Below, piece after piece: positions 1 to 6,254 of a stretch of 7,129 nt of DNA. Both the position numbers and the translations under genes were made by a program. The notes beneath the pieces are model-generated. The model was not told the DNA's origin and ran no database searches. It was given only the letters and a program-made list of their open reading frames with translations. Position 1 is the stretch's first letter; the number at the start of each line of letters is the position of its first letter. This stretch comes from Desulfonatronospira sp. (GTDB lineage Bacteria; Desulfobacterota; Desulfovibrionia; Desulfovibrionales; Desulfonatronovibrionaceae). Location of the stretch: NCBI GenBank assembly GCA_007127015.1, contig SLAE01000172.1, positions 1 to 7,129 on the forward strand. The letters are read 5' to 3'.

Positions 1-146
1 GTGGATGGAATTTTCAGCCGCACTTCTTCTGCGCCGCGGGTCAGAACAATTTCTCCTCCTTCCATCTTATCAGCTATCTGACGCAGTATGGCTGCCACTT
101 CACTGATGCTTTTTTTCTCTTCACTTTTAAAAAGGACAACTTCCAT
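1..146 (-). CDS. Amphi-Trp domain protein, 5' part only (runs off the left edge)
   Basis: The first 48 codons of a small gene can be read from an ATG preceded by a strong Shine-Dalgarno (AAAAAGGAGA, then TTATA, then ATG); the 3' end lies outside the window. The visible protein begins MEVVLFKSEEKKSISEVAA, followed by a helix (about residues 13-29, AAILRQIADKMEGG) and a beta hairpin (EIVLTRGAEEVRLKIPS, about 32-48). This helix-then-GG-E-I-x-L-hairpin pattern resembles the N-terminal half of the amphi-Trp domain family, small bacterial and archaeal proteins of unknown function. The tryptophan that names the family should lie in the missing part, so the assignment rests on pattern only. It follows mlaD by 48 nt on the same strand, which suggests co-transcription, and it may also have its own weak promoter. 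There is a run of seven A in codons 11-13. No function is assigned. Confidence 0.6.
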   Translation of the reverse strand, partial: MEVVLFKSEEKKSISEVAAILRQIADKMEGGEIVLTRGAEEVRLKIPS

Positions 147-176
147 TATAATCTCCTTTTTCATGTACCGTATAAG

Positions 177-205
177 ATTATCTGCTGCTGCCGTCTAGTT
201 GTCCG
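177..205 (-). promoter_or_regulatory. Weak sigma70-like promoter candidate before the amphi-Trp gene
   Basis: On the minus strand CGGACA (200-205, 4 of 6 matches to the -35 consensus) is followed after 17 nt by GATAAT (177-182, 5 of 6 matches to the -10). Transcription would begin near 170, leaving a leader of about 24 nt before the ATG. The -35 lies inside the last codons of mlaD. The match is modest and could be chance; read-through from mlaD would serve equally well. Confidence 0.25.
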
Positions 206-1703
206 GCAGAGGCACTGAAGTCATTAAGTATTTCAAATCTTCGTCAGTAAAATAAAATCCCAAACCGGCAAAGAAGGAAGAATCTCTTCTGCTTACATAA
301 TCATCAAATCCGGCTGTGAGATAAAAATTATCCAGAAAATATAAATTCGCACCGGACTTGAGGTGAGGACGATCCGCACCTAGATCGAAAAATTCAGTAT
401 AAAGCTTAATACGCTCATCCCATAAGAAATAGTCCATGCCGAAGCCGCCTGTGGATTCGATCAGGCCTCCGCGAAGGATGAAATTGTTCCACCTTTTGGC
501 CAGCTGGGCCGAAAATTTTATTCTGTCCTTTTGAGTTTTTTCCTCCCGTTCCCTGACTTCTCTTTGAAATTCTCCGTCAACCCATTTTCTGGTTGTTGTA
601 TCTGTGGTTCTTGTCCTGCCTTTTGGGTCGTCGACAAGAGATAAGAGATAGAATCTGTCCTCTGCCGGCTGCAGAGTAAGATTGAGATAGGACTTCATAT
701 CTCCTGTTCTGGCCATATATTCACTTCGAAAATCCACCACTGTCTGAAACCGGTCAAAACGGTCCAGAAATTCATTAATTCCATCCAGGGCATCGTCGAT
801 TTTTCTGCCGGTGTCGTCTTCAGTGATAAGCTTGCCCAGGGTGCCTTCACCTTCTTCCAGCTTTCGGGTTATGCCCTCCAGGGATGCGGCCGTCCTGCGC
901 AGATCCTCACTCATCTGCCTGTCCTCGAGCAGGGTGGTCACCGGACCTTCTCCGTGCTGAACTGTTTCCAGGATATCACCGATTCTGCTTAAGGTAATGT
1001 TCAGTTGATCGGAATAGGTAGCAAAGTTGTCGATTATCTGATTAATGTTTTCCTTATTGGCCTGGCTAATTTGTTGCAGGTCTCCGGAAAAATTTTCAAA
1101 ATTGGAGACGACCATTTCAATGCCCCGGGCATTGGTCTGCACGATCTGATTCAACTGTACAGCGGCCATGCGCAGATGCTCGAAGAATTCACGCATGTCC
1201 CGCTCTCCTTCAGGGCCTCCGAAAACATTAGCCACGCTTCTGCTGACTTCGCTGATATCATCGGCAATATCCCCGACACGGGCCATGACCTGATCCAGAT
1301 CTGTAGGCTGAATTCCGTGAGCCACCATACCGCCGTCCTCGAGCGCCTGCTGTTGAGGACTGCCGGGATTTATCTCCACGAATTTATCTCCCAGTACACC
1401 TCTTGTTCTTATGGTTGCTCTGGAGTCTGCATATATGGTAATATCCTCGCGTATGACCATGCTTACTCTGGCCCTGTGATTAACAAGAGAAATTTCCTTC
1501 ACGGATCCTACGTTGATGCCAGCTATTTCCACAGGAGAATTGGCTTGCAGACCGGATACATTTTCAAAATCAGCGTGCACCGTATACGTATCTCTGGTAA
1601 TAATGCGGTCCCTGGTGATCAACGTGGTGAGGTAAGCCAAAAGAAGGATGGCAATGAAAACGAAAATGCCCACCTTGATCTCCATACCCGGACTTTTAGC
1701 CAT
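195..1703 (-). CDS. mlaD: MlaD-type MCE protein with beta-rich, barrel-like C-terminal domain
   Basis: This is the lipid-binding subunit of an Mla-type phospholipid ABC transporter, anchored in the inner membrane. The 502-residue protein has a short cytoplasmic start, one membrane anchor (about 10-30), and one MCE domain (about 39-118) with PVEIAGINVGSVKEI (57-71) and GVLGDKFVEINPG (102-114), the usual MCE core and lipid-pore strand. A long helical, coiled-coil-like region follows (about 135-320), containing two related 34-residue units centred on GEG at 251-253 and 285-287. The rest (about 322-490) alternates polar and apolar residues in roughly ten strands, with a charged loop near 359-391, and ends SFFAGLGFYFTDEDLKYL. 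E. coli MlaD is under 200 residues, so the helical and beta regions are large additions. The start is preceded by AGGTGATTT, a good ribosome site, and an in-frame TGA lies just upstream. The gene follows mlaF by 53 nt. The MCE assignment is certain; the barrel is inferred from the strand pattern. Confidence 0.93.
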   Translation of the reverse strand: MAKSPGMEIKVGIFVFIAILLLAYLTTLITRDRIITRDTYTVHADFENVSGLQANSPVEIAGINVGSVKEISLVNHRARVSMVIREDITIYADSRATIRTRGVLGDKFVEINPGSPQQQALEDGGMVAHGIQPTDLDQVMARVGDIADDISEVSRSVANVFGGPEGERDMREFFEHLRMAAVQLNQIVQTNARGIEMVVSNFENFSGDLQQISQANKENINQIIDNFATYSDQLNITLSRIGDILETVQHGEGPVTTLLEDRQMSEDLRRTAASLEGITRKLEEGEGTLGKLITEDDTGRKIDDALDGINEFLDRFDRFQTVVDFRSEYMARTGDMKSYLNLTLQPAEDRFYLLSLVDDPKGRTRTTDTTTRKWVDGEFQREVREREEKTQKDRIKFSAQLAKRWNNFILRGGLIESTGGFGMDYFLWDERIKLYTEFFDLGADRPHLKSGANLYFLDNFYLTAGFDDYVSRRDSSFFAGLGFYFTDEDLKYLMTSVPLPDN

Positions 1704-1741
1704 AAATCACCTGCTGTGAAGAACACCGGAAGCTTGAACAT
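1619..1741 (-). other. Short overlapping reading frame with its own ribosome site, upstream of and into mlaD
   Basis: A 40-codon frame starts at an ATG preceded by AGGAG and CACC, and ends with TGA inside mlaD, in a different frame. It begins MFKLPVFFTAGDLWLK and is rich in W, F and R. I recognise no family. It begins in the mlaF-mlaD gap and covers the mlaD start, so ribosomes on it would pass over that start. It may be a coupling or leader frame, or chance: most of its length is the shadow of the MlaD membrane anchor. No claim is made that the peptide is functional. Confidence 0.2.
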
Positions 1742-1756
1742 GGTGCTCCTGCTTGA

Positions 1757-2521
1757 TTAATTGATCTGTATCGGCCCTCTGGCCTCTCCCTTTATAAACT
1801 GGCGCACGACAGGGTCAGAGCTTTCCCTGATTTCTTCAGGAGATCCCTGAGCTATAATTTTTCCCTGGTAAAGCATGAAGATATTGTCTGCAATTTTCAT
1901 GGTCGCGCTTATATCATGACTGATGACGATGCATGTTGCCCCGAATTCTTCTTTGGTGCGCAGAATAAGATCGTTTATGGTCGCCCCTACTACCGGGTCA
2001 AGACCTGATGTGGGCTCATCAAATAAGACTATCTTGGGTTCCATGATCAAGGCCCTGGCCAGCCCCACCCTTTTGCGCATACCTCCTGAAAGCTCTGCCG
2101 GCATCTTGGTGCCCATACCCTGAAGACCTACTCCGGCCAGCTGGTCCTGGACAATGCTCATAATTTCCTTGTAACTCTTGGAAGTATGTTCATGCAAGGG
2201 AAAAGCCACATTTTCTTCCACGCTCAAGGAATCAAACAGCGCAGCCTCCTGAAAAAGCATGCCGAAATCCCTCCGCACTTGAGCCATCTCCCGTTCAGAC
2301 ATAGGCACGATATCCCGGTTTCTGACCAGAATACGTCCCCGGTCCGGCTTGAGCAGTCCGATGATATGCTTCATCAGTACGCTTTTTCCTCCTCCGCTGC
2401 GGCCTATGATAATATTTACCTTGTCCTGCTCCAGATTAAGATCAAGTTCGTCCAGTACGGTAAATTCACCAAATCTTTTAGTCAGACCTTCAATCCTGAT
2501 GATGTAACGATCCTGCTCCAT
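1757..2521 (-). CDS. mlaF: MlaF-type ABC transporter ATP-binding protein
   Basis: This is the cytoplasmic ATPase that powers the MlaE permease in phospholipid transport. The 254-residue protein has every ABC hallmark: Walker A GRSGGGKS (40-47), Q-loop glutamine 91 in GMLFQEAALF, signature LSGGM (144-148) followed by RKRVGLARAL, Walker B IVLFDEPTSGLDP (164-176) with catalytic Glu169, and H-loop His202 in VISHD. The GMLFQ.AALFDSL.V.ENVAFPL stretch and LSGGMRKRVGLARA are typical of the MlaF/MkL branch rather than of sugar or amino acid importers. The length is normal for the family. It starts 8 nt after the mlaE stop, with AGGA overlapping that stop codon and a 6-nt spacer, so translation is likely coupled. 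No gene for the STAS partner MlaB follows in this window. Function is well supported; the exact lipid and direction of transport are not readable from sequence. Confidence 0.95.
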   Translation of the reverse strand: MEQDRYIIRIEGLTKRFGEFTVLDELDLNLEQDKVNIIIGRSGGGKSVLMKHIIGLLKPDRGRILVRNRDIVPMSEREMAQVRRDFGMLFQEAALFDSLSVEENVAFPLHEHTSKSYKEIMSIVQDQLAGVGLQGMGTKMPAELSGGMRKRVGLARALIMEPKIVLFDEPTSGLDPVVGATINDLILRTKEEFGATCIVISHDISATMKIADNIFMLYQGKIIAQGSPEEIRESSDPVVRQFIKGEARGPIQIN

Positions 2522-2529
2522 GCTGCATC

Positions 2530-3312
2530 CTAGAACATCAGCGCGGTCAAAAAGTAATCACTTACGAGGATGAGAACGCAGGACATGACCACTGCCTGAG
2601 TTGTTGCTCTTCCCACCCCCTCAGCTCCGCCGGAGGTATAAAAGCCATGATAACAGCTCACAAGAGTCAATATCCCTCCGAAGACAGATGCTTTTACCAG
2701 TCCGTTATACACATCAGCCAGTTCTACATACTCGTATATCCTGTTCATAAACATTCCGCCGTGAATATCCAGGATCTGTACCCCGACCAAATATCCACCG
2801 AAGATACCGAGCACATCGCTTATAATAGTCAGCAGAGGCAGCATGATGAAGCCTGCCAGGACTCTGGGCATGACCAGGTACTGCACAGGATTGATGGCCA
2901 TGACCGTTAGCGCGTCAATCTGCTCTGTAACCCGCATGGTCCCGATTTCGGCGCAGATAGCGGAACCGGCCCTTCCGGCGACCATGAGCCCGGTGATGAC
3001 AGGGCCTAATTCTCTGGTCATGGATAAAGCTACAGTAGCTCCAACAAGAGTTTCTGCGCCGAACATGCGAAACGCATGATAGGTCTGCAGTGCCAGGACC
3101 ATTCCTGTAAAAAGAGAAGTCAAACCAACCACGAACAGGGAATTTACACCGATAAACTCCATTTGCTTAAAAAACAGACGAACCCTGAATGGAGGACGGA
3201 AAAGCCAGAGAAAAGCCTGGACGAAAAGAAGCATCATCCGGCCCAGTTCCTGGAGGAACATTAGAAAATTATGCCCTAGCCAGCCGAAAAAATTTTTCAT
3301 ATTGCCATACAC
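2530..3312 (-). CDS. mlaE: MlaE-type ABC transporter permease
   Basis: This is the inner-membrane subunit of the MCE-associated lipid transporter. The 260-residue protein, the same length as E. coli MlaE, has an N-terminal amphipathic interface helix and then hydrophobic segments near 55-77, 86-120, 150-180, 205-222 and 238-258. The family core is plain: ALSMTRELGPVITGLMVAGR (95-114), AGSAICAEIGTMRVTEQIDA (115-134) and NPVQYLVMPR (141-150), and the end SDYFLTALMF matches the usual MlaE C-terminus. The start is uncertain: the longest frame uses GTG at 3312, but an in-frame ATG at 3300 (Met5) is equally good, with AAGTG placed 9 nt upstream of it. No strong ribosome site is present for either. 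The gene follows the ptsI stop by 20 or 32 nt with no terminator between, and precedes mlaF by 8 nt. Confidence 0.94.
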   Translation of the reverse strand: MYGNMKNFFGWLGHNFLMFLQELGRMMLLFVQAFLWLFRPPFRVRLFFKQMEFIGVNSLFVVGLTSLFTGMVLALQTYHAFRMFGAETLVGATVALSMTRELGPVITGLMVAGRAGSAICAEIGTMRVTEQIDALTVMAINPVQYLVMPRVLAGFIMLPLLTIISDVLGIFGGYLVGVQILDIHGGMFMNRIYEYVELADVYNGLVKASVFGGILTLVSCYHGFYTSGGAEGVGRATTQAVVMSCVLILVSDYFLTALMF

Positions 3313-3332
3313 TTGATGGTAAAAGATAGGGC

Positions 3333-5099
3333 CTATTCTTCGATGAGAGAAGTGTAAAACATGAGTTCCTCCGGAAAGCGGGTAAAAATCTTGTCTCTGA
3401 CCAGACGGTTGCTTTGCAGAACGTCATCGCTGTTTAATACCTGTCTTAAAAGAGTTTTGCACTCATCCATTGTCGTCTGGCGGATTATGCGCTTAATGCC
3501 GGGTATGGCCTGAGGATTAAGGCTTATCGAGTCAAGCTGCATGCCCATAAGAATTGGAATACAATAAGGATCTGCAGCAATTTCACCGCATACATTGACT
3601 TCGATTCCTGCTTCATGGCCAGCGTCAATTACGTACTTTATGCTTCTGAGCACTGCCGGGTGTAAAGGCTGATAAAGGTATGAGACATACTTGTTGGTTC
3701 GGTCGATCCCCAATGAATATTGTATCAGGTCGTTGGTGCCGATACTGAAAAAATCCACTTCTTTTGCCAGCAAATCTGCAATCAGCACGGCACTGGGAAG
3801 TTCAACCATAATCCCCAGCGGCAGATCCGGATTAAATTTGACTTTCTGTACTCTAAGTTCATCACGTACCTTAAAGTATATTTTTTTGACTTCCTGAAGC
3901 TCCTGCAGCCCAGAAATCATGGGGAACATAATGGAAACGTTGCCCATGATGCCGGCTCTTAAAATTGCTCTCAGCTGAGCAGTAAAAAGATCCAGATTTT
4001 GCTGACAGAAACGGATGGCCCGCAAACCAAGAGCAGGATTGAGTTCATGAATGTGAGGGAAGAGAGGGGCAATCTTGTCCGCACCCAGATCCAGAGTGCG
4101 GAATACTACCCGCTGAGGGTAAACTATGGAGGCCAGATCACGATATTCTTCAAAAAGTTCGTCTTCTGAAGGCAGACTGTTTCGATTGAGAAAGCTGTAC
4201 TCAGTGCGGTAAAGTCCGATACCTTCACCGCCATTATCAATGACCGCGGTGACTTCCTCAAAGAGTTCTATATTGGCCAGTACCTGCATCTGGAAACCAT
4301 CGATGGTTTCGCCCGGCAAATAGCAGTTGCGTCTGACCTGGGAATAGTAATCACTGAAGCGGCGCCTGAGCTCTTTAAATCCAGCAAGTTCTTCTTCATT
4401 GGGTTCGACAATAATTTTTCCTTTAAATCCGTCAAGAACAACAAGCTGGTCATCCTGAATTTCATCCAGCCCTTCAACACCCACTATGGCCGGTATTTGC
4501 AGGGACCTGGCGATTATGCCCGCATGTGAAGTCTTGCCGCCGGTGGTGGTGGCAAAAGCCATGATCTTATCCAGTTTCAGTTCTATAGTGTCTGCAGGAG
4601 AAAGATCGTGGGCCAGAAGAATCATCCGCTCCGACACAGCATTGACATTTCTCGGCTGCCCGAAAAGCTGGCTTCGCACTCTTCCGGCCACTAGACGGAC
4701 ATCCTGAACCCTGCTGCGGATGTATTCATCTTCAATTCTGCTGAATGCCTTTTCAATATCTTTAACCGCATATTCCAAAGCCCATTCAGCATTGACCAGT
4801 TTGAGCCGCAGATATTGGCATGCCGCTTCCTGAAATTTGGCATCTTTTAAAATCATTATGTGCGAATCGATAATTGCCGCCTGTTCCTTAAGATCTTTAG
4901 GCACTTTTTTCCTGATATTCTCAAGATCATTAAGGGCCAGTTCAAAACCGCGCTTAAGCCTTTCAATTTCCTGAGGCAGCTGTTCCGGGATTATATTGAC
5001 CCGGACCATGGAATTCCCTTCCTCGCGATCGAGAAAATGGGTCTTGCCTATGGCCAGTCCTGCTGAAACCGGAATTCCTTTGAAAATACGCTGGGCCAT
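3333..5099 (-). CDS. ptsI: PTS Enzyme I (phosphoenolpyruvate-protein phosphotransferase)
   Basis: Enzyme I moves phosphate from phosphoenolpyruvate to HPr, the first cytoplasmic step of the phosphotransferase system. The 588-residue protein is slightly longer than E. coli EI (575). The N-terminal half holds the HPr-binding helices and the swivelling phosphohistidine domain, with active His192 in GGKTSHAGIIARSLQIPAIV (187-206). The C-terminal PEP-binding barrel shows GIGLYRTEYSFL (293-304), RTLDLGADK (334-342), NPALGLRAIR (354-363), the Mg ligands Glu433 (MVELPSA) and Asp457 (SIGTNDLIQYSLGIDR), and active Cys504 in VCGEIAADP. All key residues are present, so the enzyme should be active. The start ATG overlaps the ptsH stop in TAATG, which indicates translational coupling and equal dosage of the two proteins; a weak GAAG lies 7 nt upstream. 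The Mla genes follow on the same strand. The family assignment is certain. Confidence 0.97.
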   Translation of the reverse strand: MAQRIFKGIPVSAGLAIGKTHFLDREEGNSMVRVNIIPEQLPQEIERLKRGFELALNDLENIRKKVPKDLKEQAAIIDSHIMILKDAKFQEAACQYLRLKLVNAEWALEYAVKDIEKAFSRIEDEYIRSRVQDVRLVAGRVRSQLFGQPRNVNAVSERMILLAHDLSPADTIELKLDKIMAFATTTGGKTSHAGIIARSLQIPAIVGVEGLDEIQDDQLVVLDGFKGKIIVEPNEEELAGFKELRRRFSDYYSQVRRNCYLPGETIDGFQMQVLANIELFEEVTAVIDNGGEGIGLYRTEYSFLNRNSLPSEDELFEEYRDLASIVYPQRVVFRTLDLGADKIAPLFPHIHELNPALGLRAIRFCQQNLDLFTAQLRAILRAGIMGNVSIMFPMISGLQELQEVKKIYFKVRDELRVQKVKFNPDLPLGIMVELPSAVLIADLLAKEVDFFSIGTNDLIQYSLGIDRTNKYVSYLYQPLHPAVLRSIKYVIDAGHEAGIEVNVCGEIAADPYCIPILMGMQLDSISLNPQAIPGIKRIIRQTTMDECKTLLRQVLNSDDVLQSNRLVRDKIFTRFPEELMFYTSLIEE

Positions 5100-5386
5100 T
5101 ATTTTTCTTCTTTAACCAGTTCCCGGAAAAGAGCCTGCAGATGCTCCACTGCCTGTCTGGCGTCTCTGCCCTGAGCCAGAATGCGCAGATCGCTGCCATT
5201 GGGGGCTGCGAGGCTAAGAATATCCAGAATGCTTTTGGCATCCACTTCGCGATCATCGAAGCCTATCCAGATCCTGGATTCAAATTGTTGTGCTTCCCTG
5301 GCAATCCTTCCGGCGGGCCTGGCGTGGAGTCCAAACTCATTGTGCAGACTTATGGTTGCTTCGAATGTATTATTAATTTCAGACAT
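5099..5386 (-). CDS. ptsH: PTS phosphocarrier protein HPr
   Basis: HPr is the small phosphocarrier that accepts phosphate from Enzyme I and passes it to IIA domains. The 95-residue protein is near the normal length (85-90) with a short extension at each end. The active site GLHARPAGRIA (19-29) contains phospho-His21, equivalent to His15 of E. coli HPr, with Arg23 and Pro24 conserved. DAKSILDILSLAAPNG (49-64) places Ser52 at the regulatory Ser46 position, with surroundings closer to the Gram-positive type phosphorylated by HPr kinase than to the enteric type; regulation by such a kinase is inference. The ATG is the only reasonable start because an in-frame TAA lies about 25 nt upstream. The ribosome site is poor: the nearest AGG is 15 nt away and falls inside the inverted repeat before the gene. 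It overlaps ptsI by 1 nt. Confidence 0.96.
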   Translation of the reverse strand: MSEINNTFEATISLHNEFGLHARPAGRIAREAQQFESRIWIGFDDREVDAKSILDILSLAAPNGSDLRILAQGRDARQAVEHLQALFRELVKEEK

Positions 5387-5398
5387 GGGATATGAATT

Positions 5399-5424
5399 CT
5401 GCCTGCGCAGTTACGGGCAGGCAG
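5399..5424. repeat. Perfect 8-bp inverted repeat between the IID gene and ptsH
   Basis: CTGCCTGC (5399-5406) and GCAGGCAG (5417-5424) are exact reverse complements separated by 10 nt. In the IID-ptsH transcript this would form a GC-rich hairpin ending 12 nt before the ptsH start and holding the only AGG near that start. On that strand no T-run follows, so it should not terminate. On the opposite strand it is followed by CTTATTTTT, like an intrinsic terminator facing into the IID gene. Possible roles are RNA stabilisation or processing, control of ptsH translation, or blocking antisense transcription. The repeat is seen directly; its role is inferred. Confidence 0.6.
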
Positions 5425-5442
5425 CTTATTTTTAAATGTTGA

Positions 5443-6192
5443 TTACAGTCCGATCTGCCCCCAGGGCAGCAGAAAAATCAGGACAAATACAGCCAGCAGC
5501 AGAATCTCCCTGCCCCATTGAACTTTGAGGCAGGTCCAAGCCATAATTAAAGCCAGAGAACATATGATACTAAAAATTAAAATATGCCAGCTAAACGGCC
5601 AAATGACAAGCCAAAAGCAGAGCACAAGCAGGGAATTCATTATCTTCAGCCTTCCGCTCCAGTTTATCAGGTTCCATCTTTTCAATCCTTGAATAAATAC
5701 CAGACCCTGTACATACCCTTGATAAAAAACATATAACTTGAAAAGCTGCAGAAACAAGAACAAGAACAAACCCAGAATGATGGACGCCCAGAATTGTCCA
5801 AGAGCCAGAAAAATCACGGTCAGCAAAGACCAGGTTACCAGCAGGCTTCCACTGAAGAAAGAATCTCCAATGGCGGATAATGTATAAACAAGGGTTGATT
5901 TGACTTTTGGCAAAGAATGTGCGGGAAAAACGCCTTGGGCGATTTTGCTTTCCAGAGATAAGAAAAGGCCCACTAAAAGCGGGTTCCAATATGGATGGGT
6001 GTTATACAGTTTCAGGTGTCTGCGTCTGGCTTTCTGCAGTCCGTTGAAGTCATTGGCATAGATTCGACGCAGGCCGGGATCCAAAGCAAAAGCCAGACCA
6101 ATATTCTGCATGCCCCTGGTGTTGAAGGCGCTGCCCATGAACTGGCTGCGCAAAAAACAGCTGTTCAGGGATTTCAAGTCAATATTGGCCAT
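5443..6192 (-). CDS. PTS mannose-family IID-like membrane component
   Basis: IID proteins pair with IIC to form the membrane channel of mannose-type phosphotransferase systems; IID itself is not phosphorylated. The 249-residue protein matches the N-terminal half of E. coli ManZ: FLRSQFMGSAFN (13-24), MQNIGLAFALDPGLRRIY (28-45), RRRHLKLYNTHPYWNP (56-71), a LFLSLE segment (76-81) and SAIGDSFFSG (106-115), equivalent to the AGVGDPIFWG loop of ManZ. Hydrophobic segments lie near 117-158, 186-220 and 229-247. It is about 35 residues shorter than ManZ, and the shortening falls in the C-terminal part. The ATG at 6192 leaves the usual short lead before FLRS; the ribosome site is weak. Upstream is rsmI, not a IIC gene, and no IIA, IIB or IIC is in the window, so the partners must be elsewhere or missing. 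Family is clear; sugar, and whether it transports at all, cannot be told. Confidence 0.88.
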   Translation of the reverse strand: MANIDLKSLNSCFLRSQFMGSAFNTRGMQNIGLAFALDPGLRRIYANDFNGLQKARRRHLKLYNTHPYWNPLLVGLFLSLESKIAQGVFPAHSLPKVKSTLVYTLSAIGDSFFSGSLLVTWSLLTVIFLALGQFWASIILGLFLFLFLQLFKLYVFYQGYVQGLVFIQGLKRWNLINWSGRLKIMNSLLVLCFWLVIWPFSWHILIFSIICSLALIMAWTCLKVQWGREILLLAVFVLIFLLPWGQIGL

Positions 6193-6226
6193 ATTTTTAA
6201 TTGCTCAGTATCTTCAGCCAGGCAGC

Positions 6227-6254
6227 ATAATATCTCTTTGAAGCTGCTTTTCAA
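6227..6254 (-). promoter_or_regulatory. Sigma70-like promoter candidate for the IID-ptsH-ptsI genes
   Basis: On the minus strand TTGAAA (6249-6254, 5 of 6 to the -35 consensus) and TATTAT (6227-6232, 5 of 6 to the -10) are separated by 16 nt. The -35 overlaps the rsmI stop codon. Transcription would begin near 6219, leaving a leader of about 28 nt before the IID start. Position and match are good for an internal promoter separating the PTS genes from rsmI. No terminator is seen after rsmI, so read-through may also contribute. Confidence 0.45.

Noticed and set aside
110..116. Run of seven A in the amphi-Trp gene as a slippery or phase-variable site
   Set aside because: Seven bases is short for phase variation, and the frame reads on normally with no alternative product visible in the window.
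188..209. CTGCCG and CGGCAG inverted repeat around the mlaD stop codon
   Set aside because: The stem is only 6 bp with a 10-nt loop, and no T-rich tract follows on the transcribed strand, so it is not a convincing terminator.
1005..1760. A 251-codon open frame on the plus strand opposite mlaD and the mlaF-mlaD gap
   Set aside because: It starts with TTG without a ribosome site, its protein resembles no family I know, and it lies fully opposite a clear MCE gene, so it is a shadow frame.
3323..3340. Small dyad (ATAGG G CCTAT) over the ptsI stop codon, with AAGA and TCTT flanks
   Set aside because: A 1-nt centre cannot form a hairpin loop, no T-run follows, and a 5-bp dyad is expected by chance; not called as a terminator or operator.
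5752..5770. Tandem acaaga units inside the IID gene
   Set aside because: Only about three copies, explained by the codons for an alternating Phe-Leu membrane segment.
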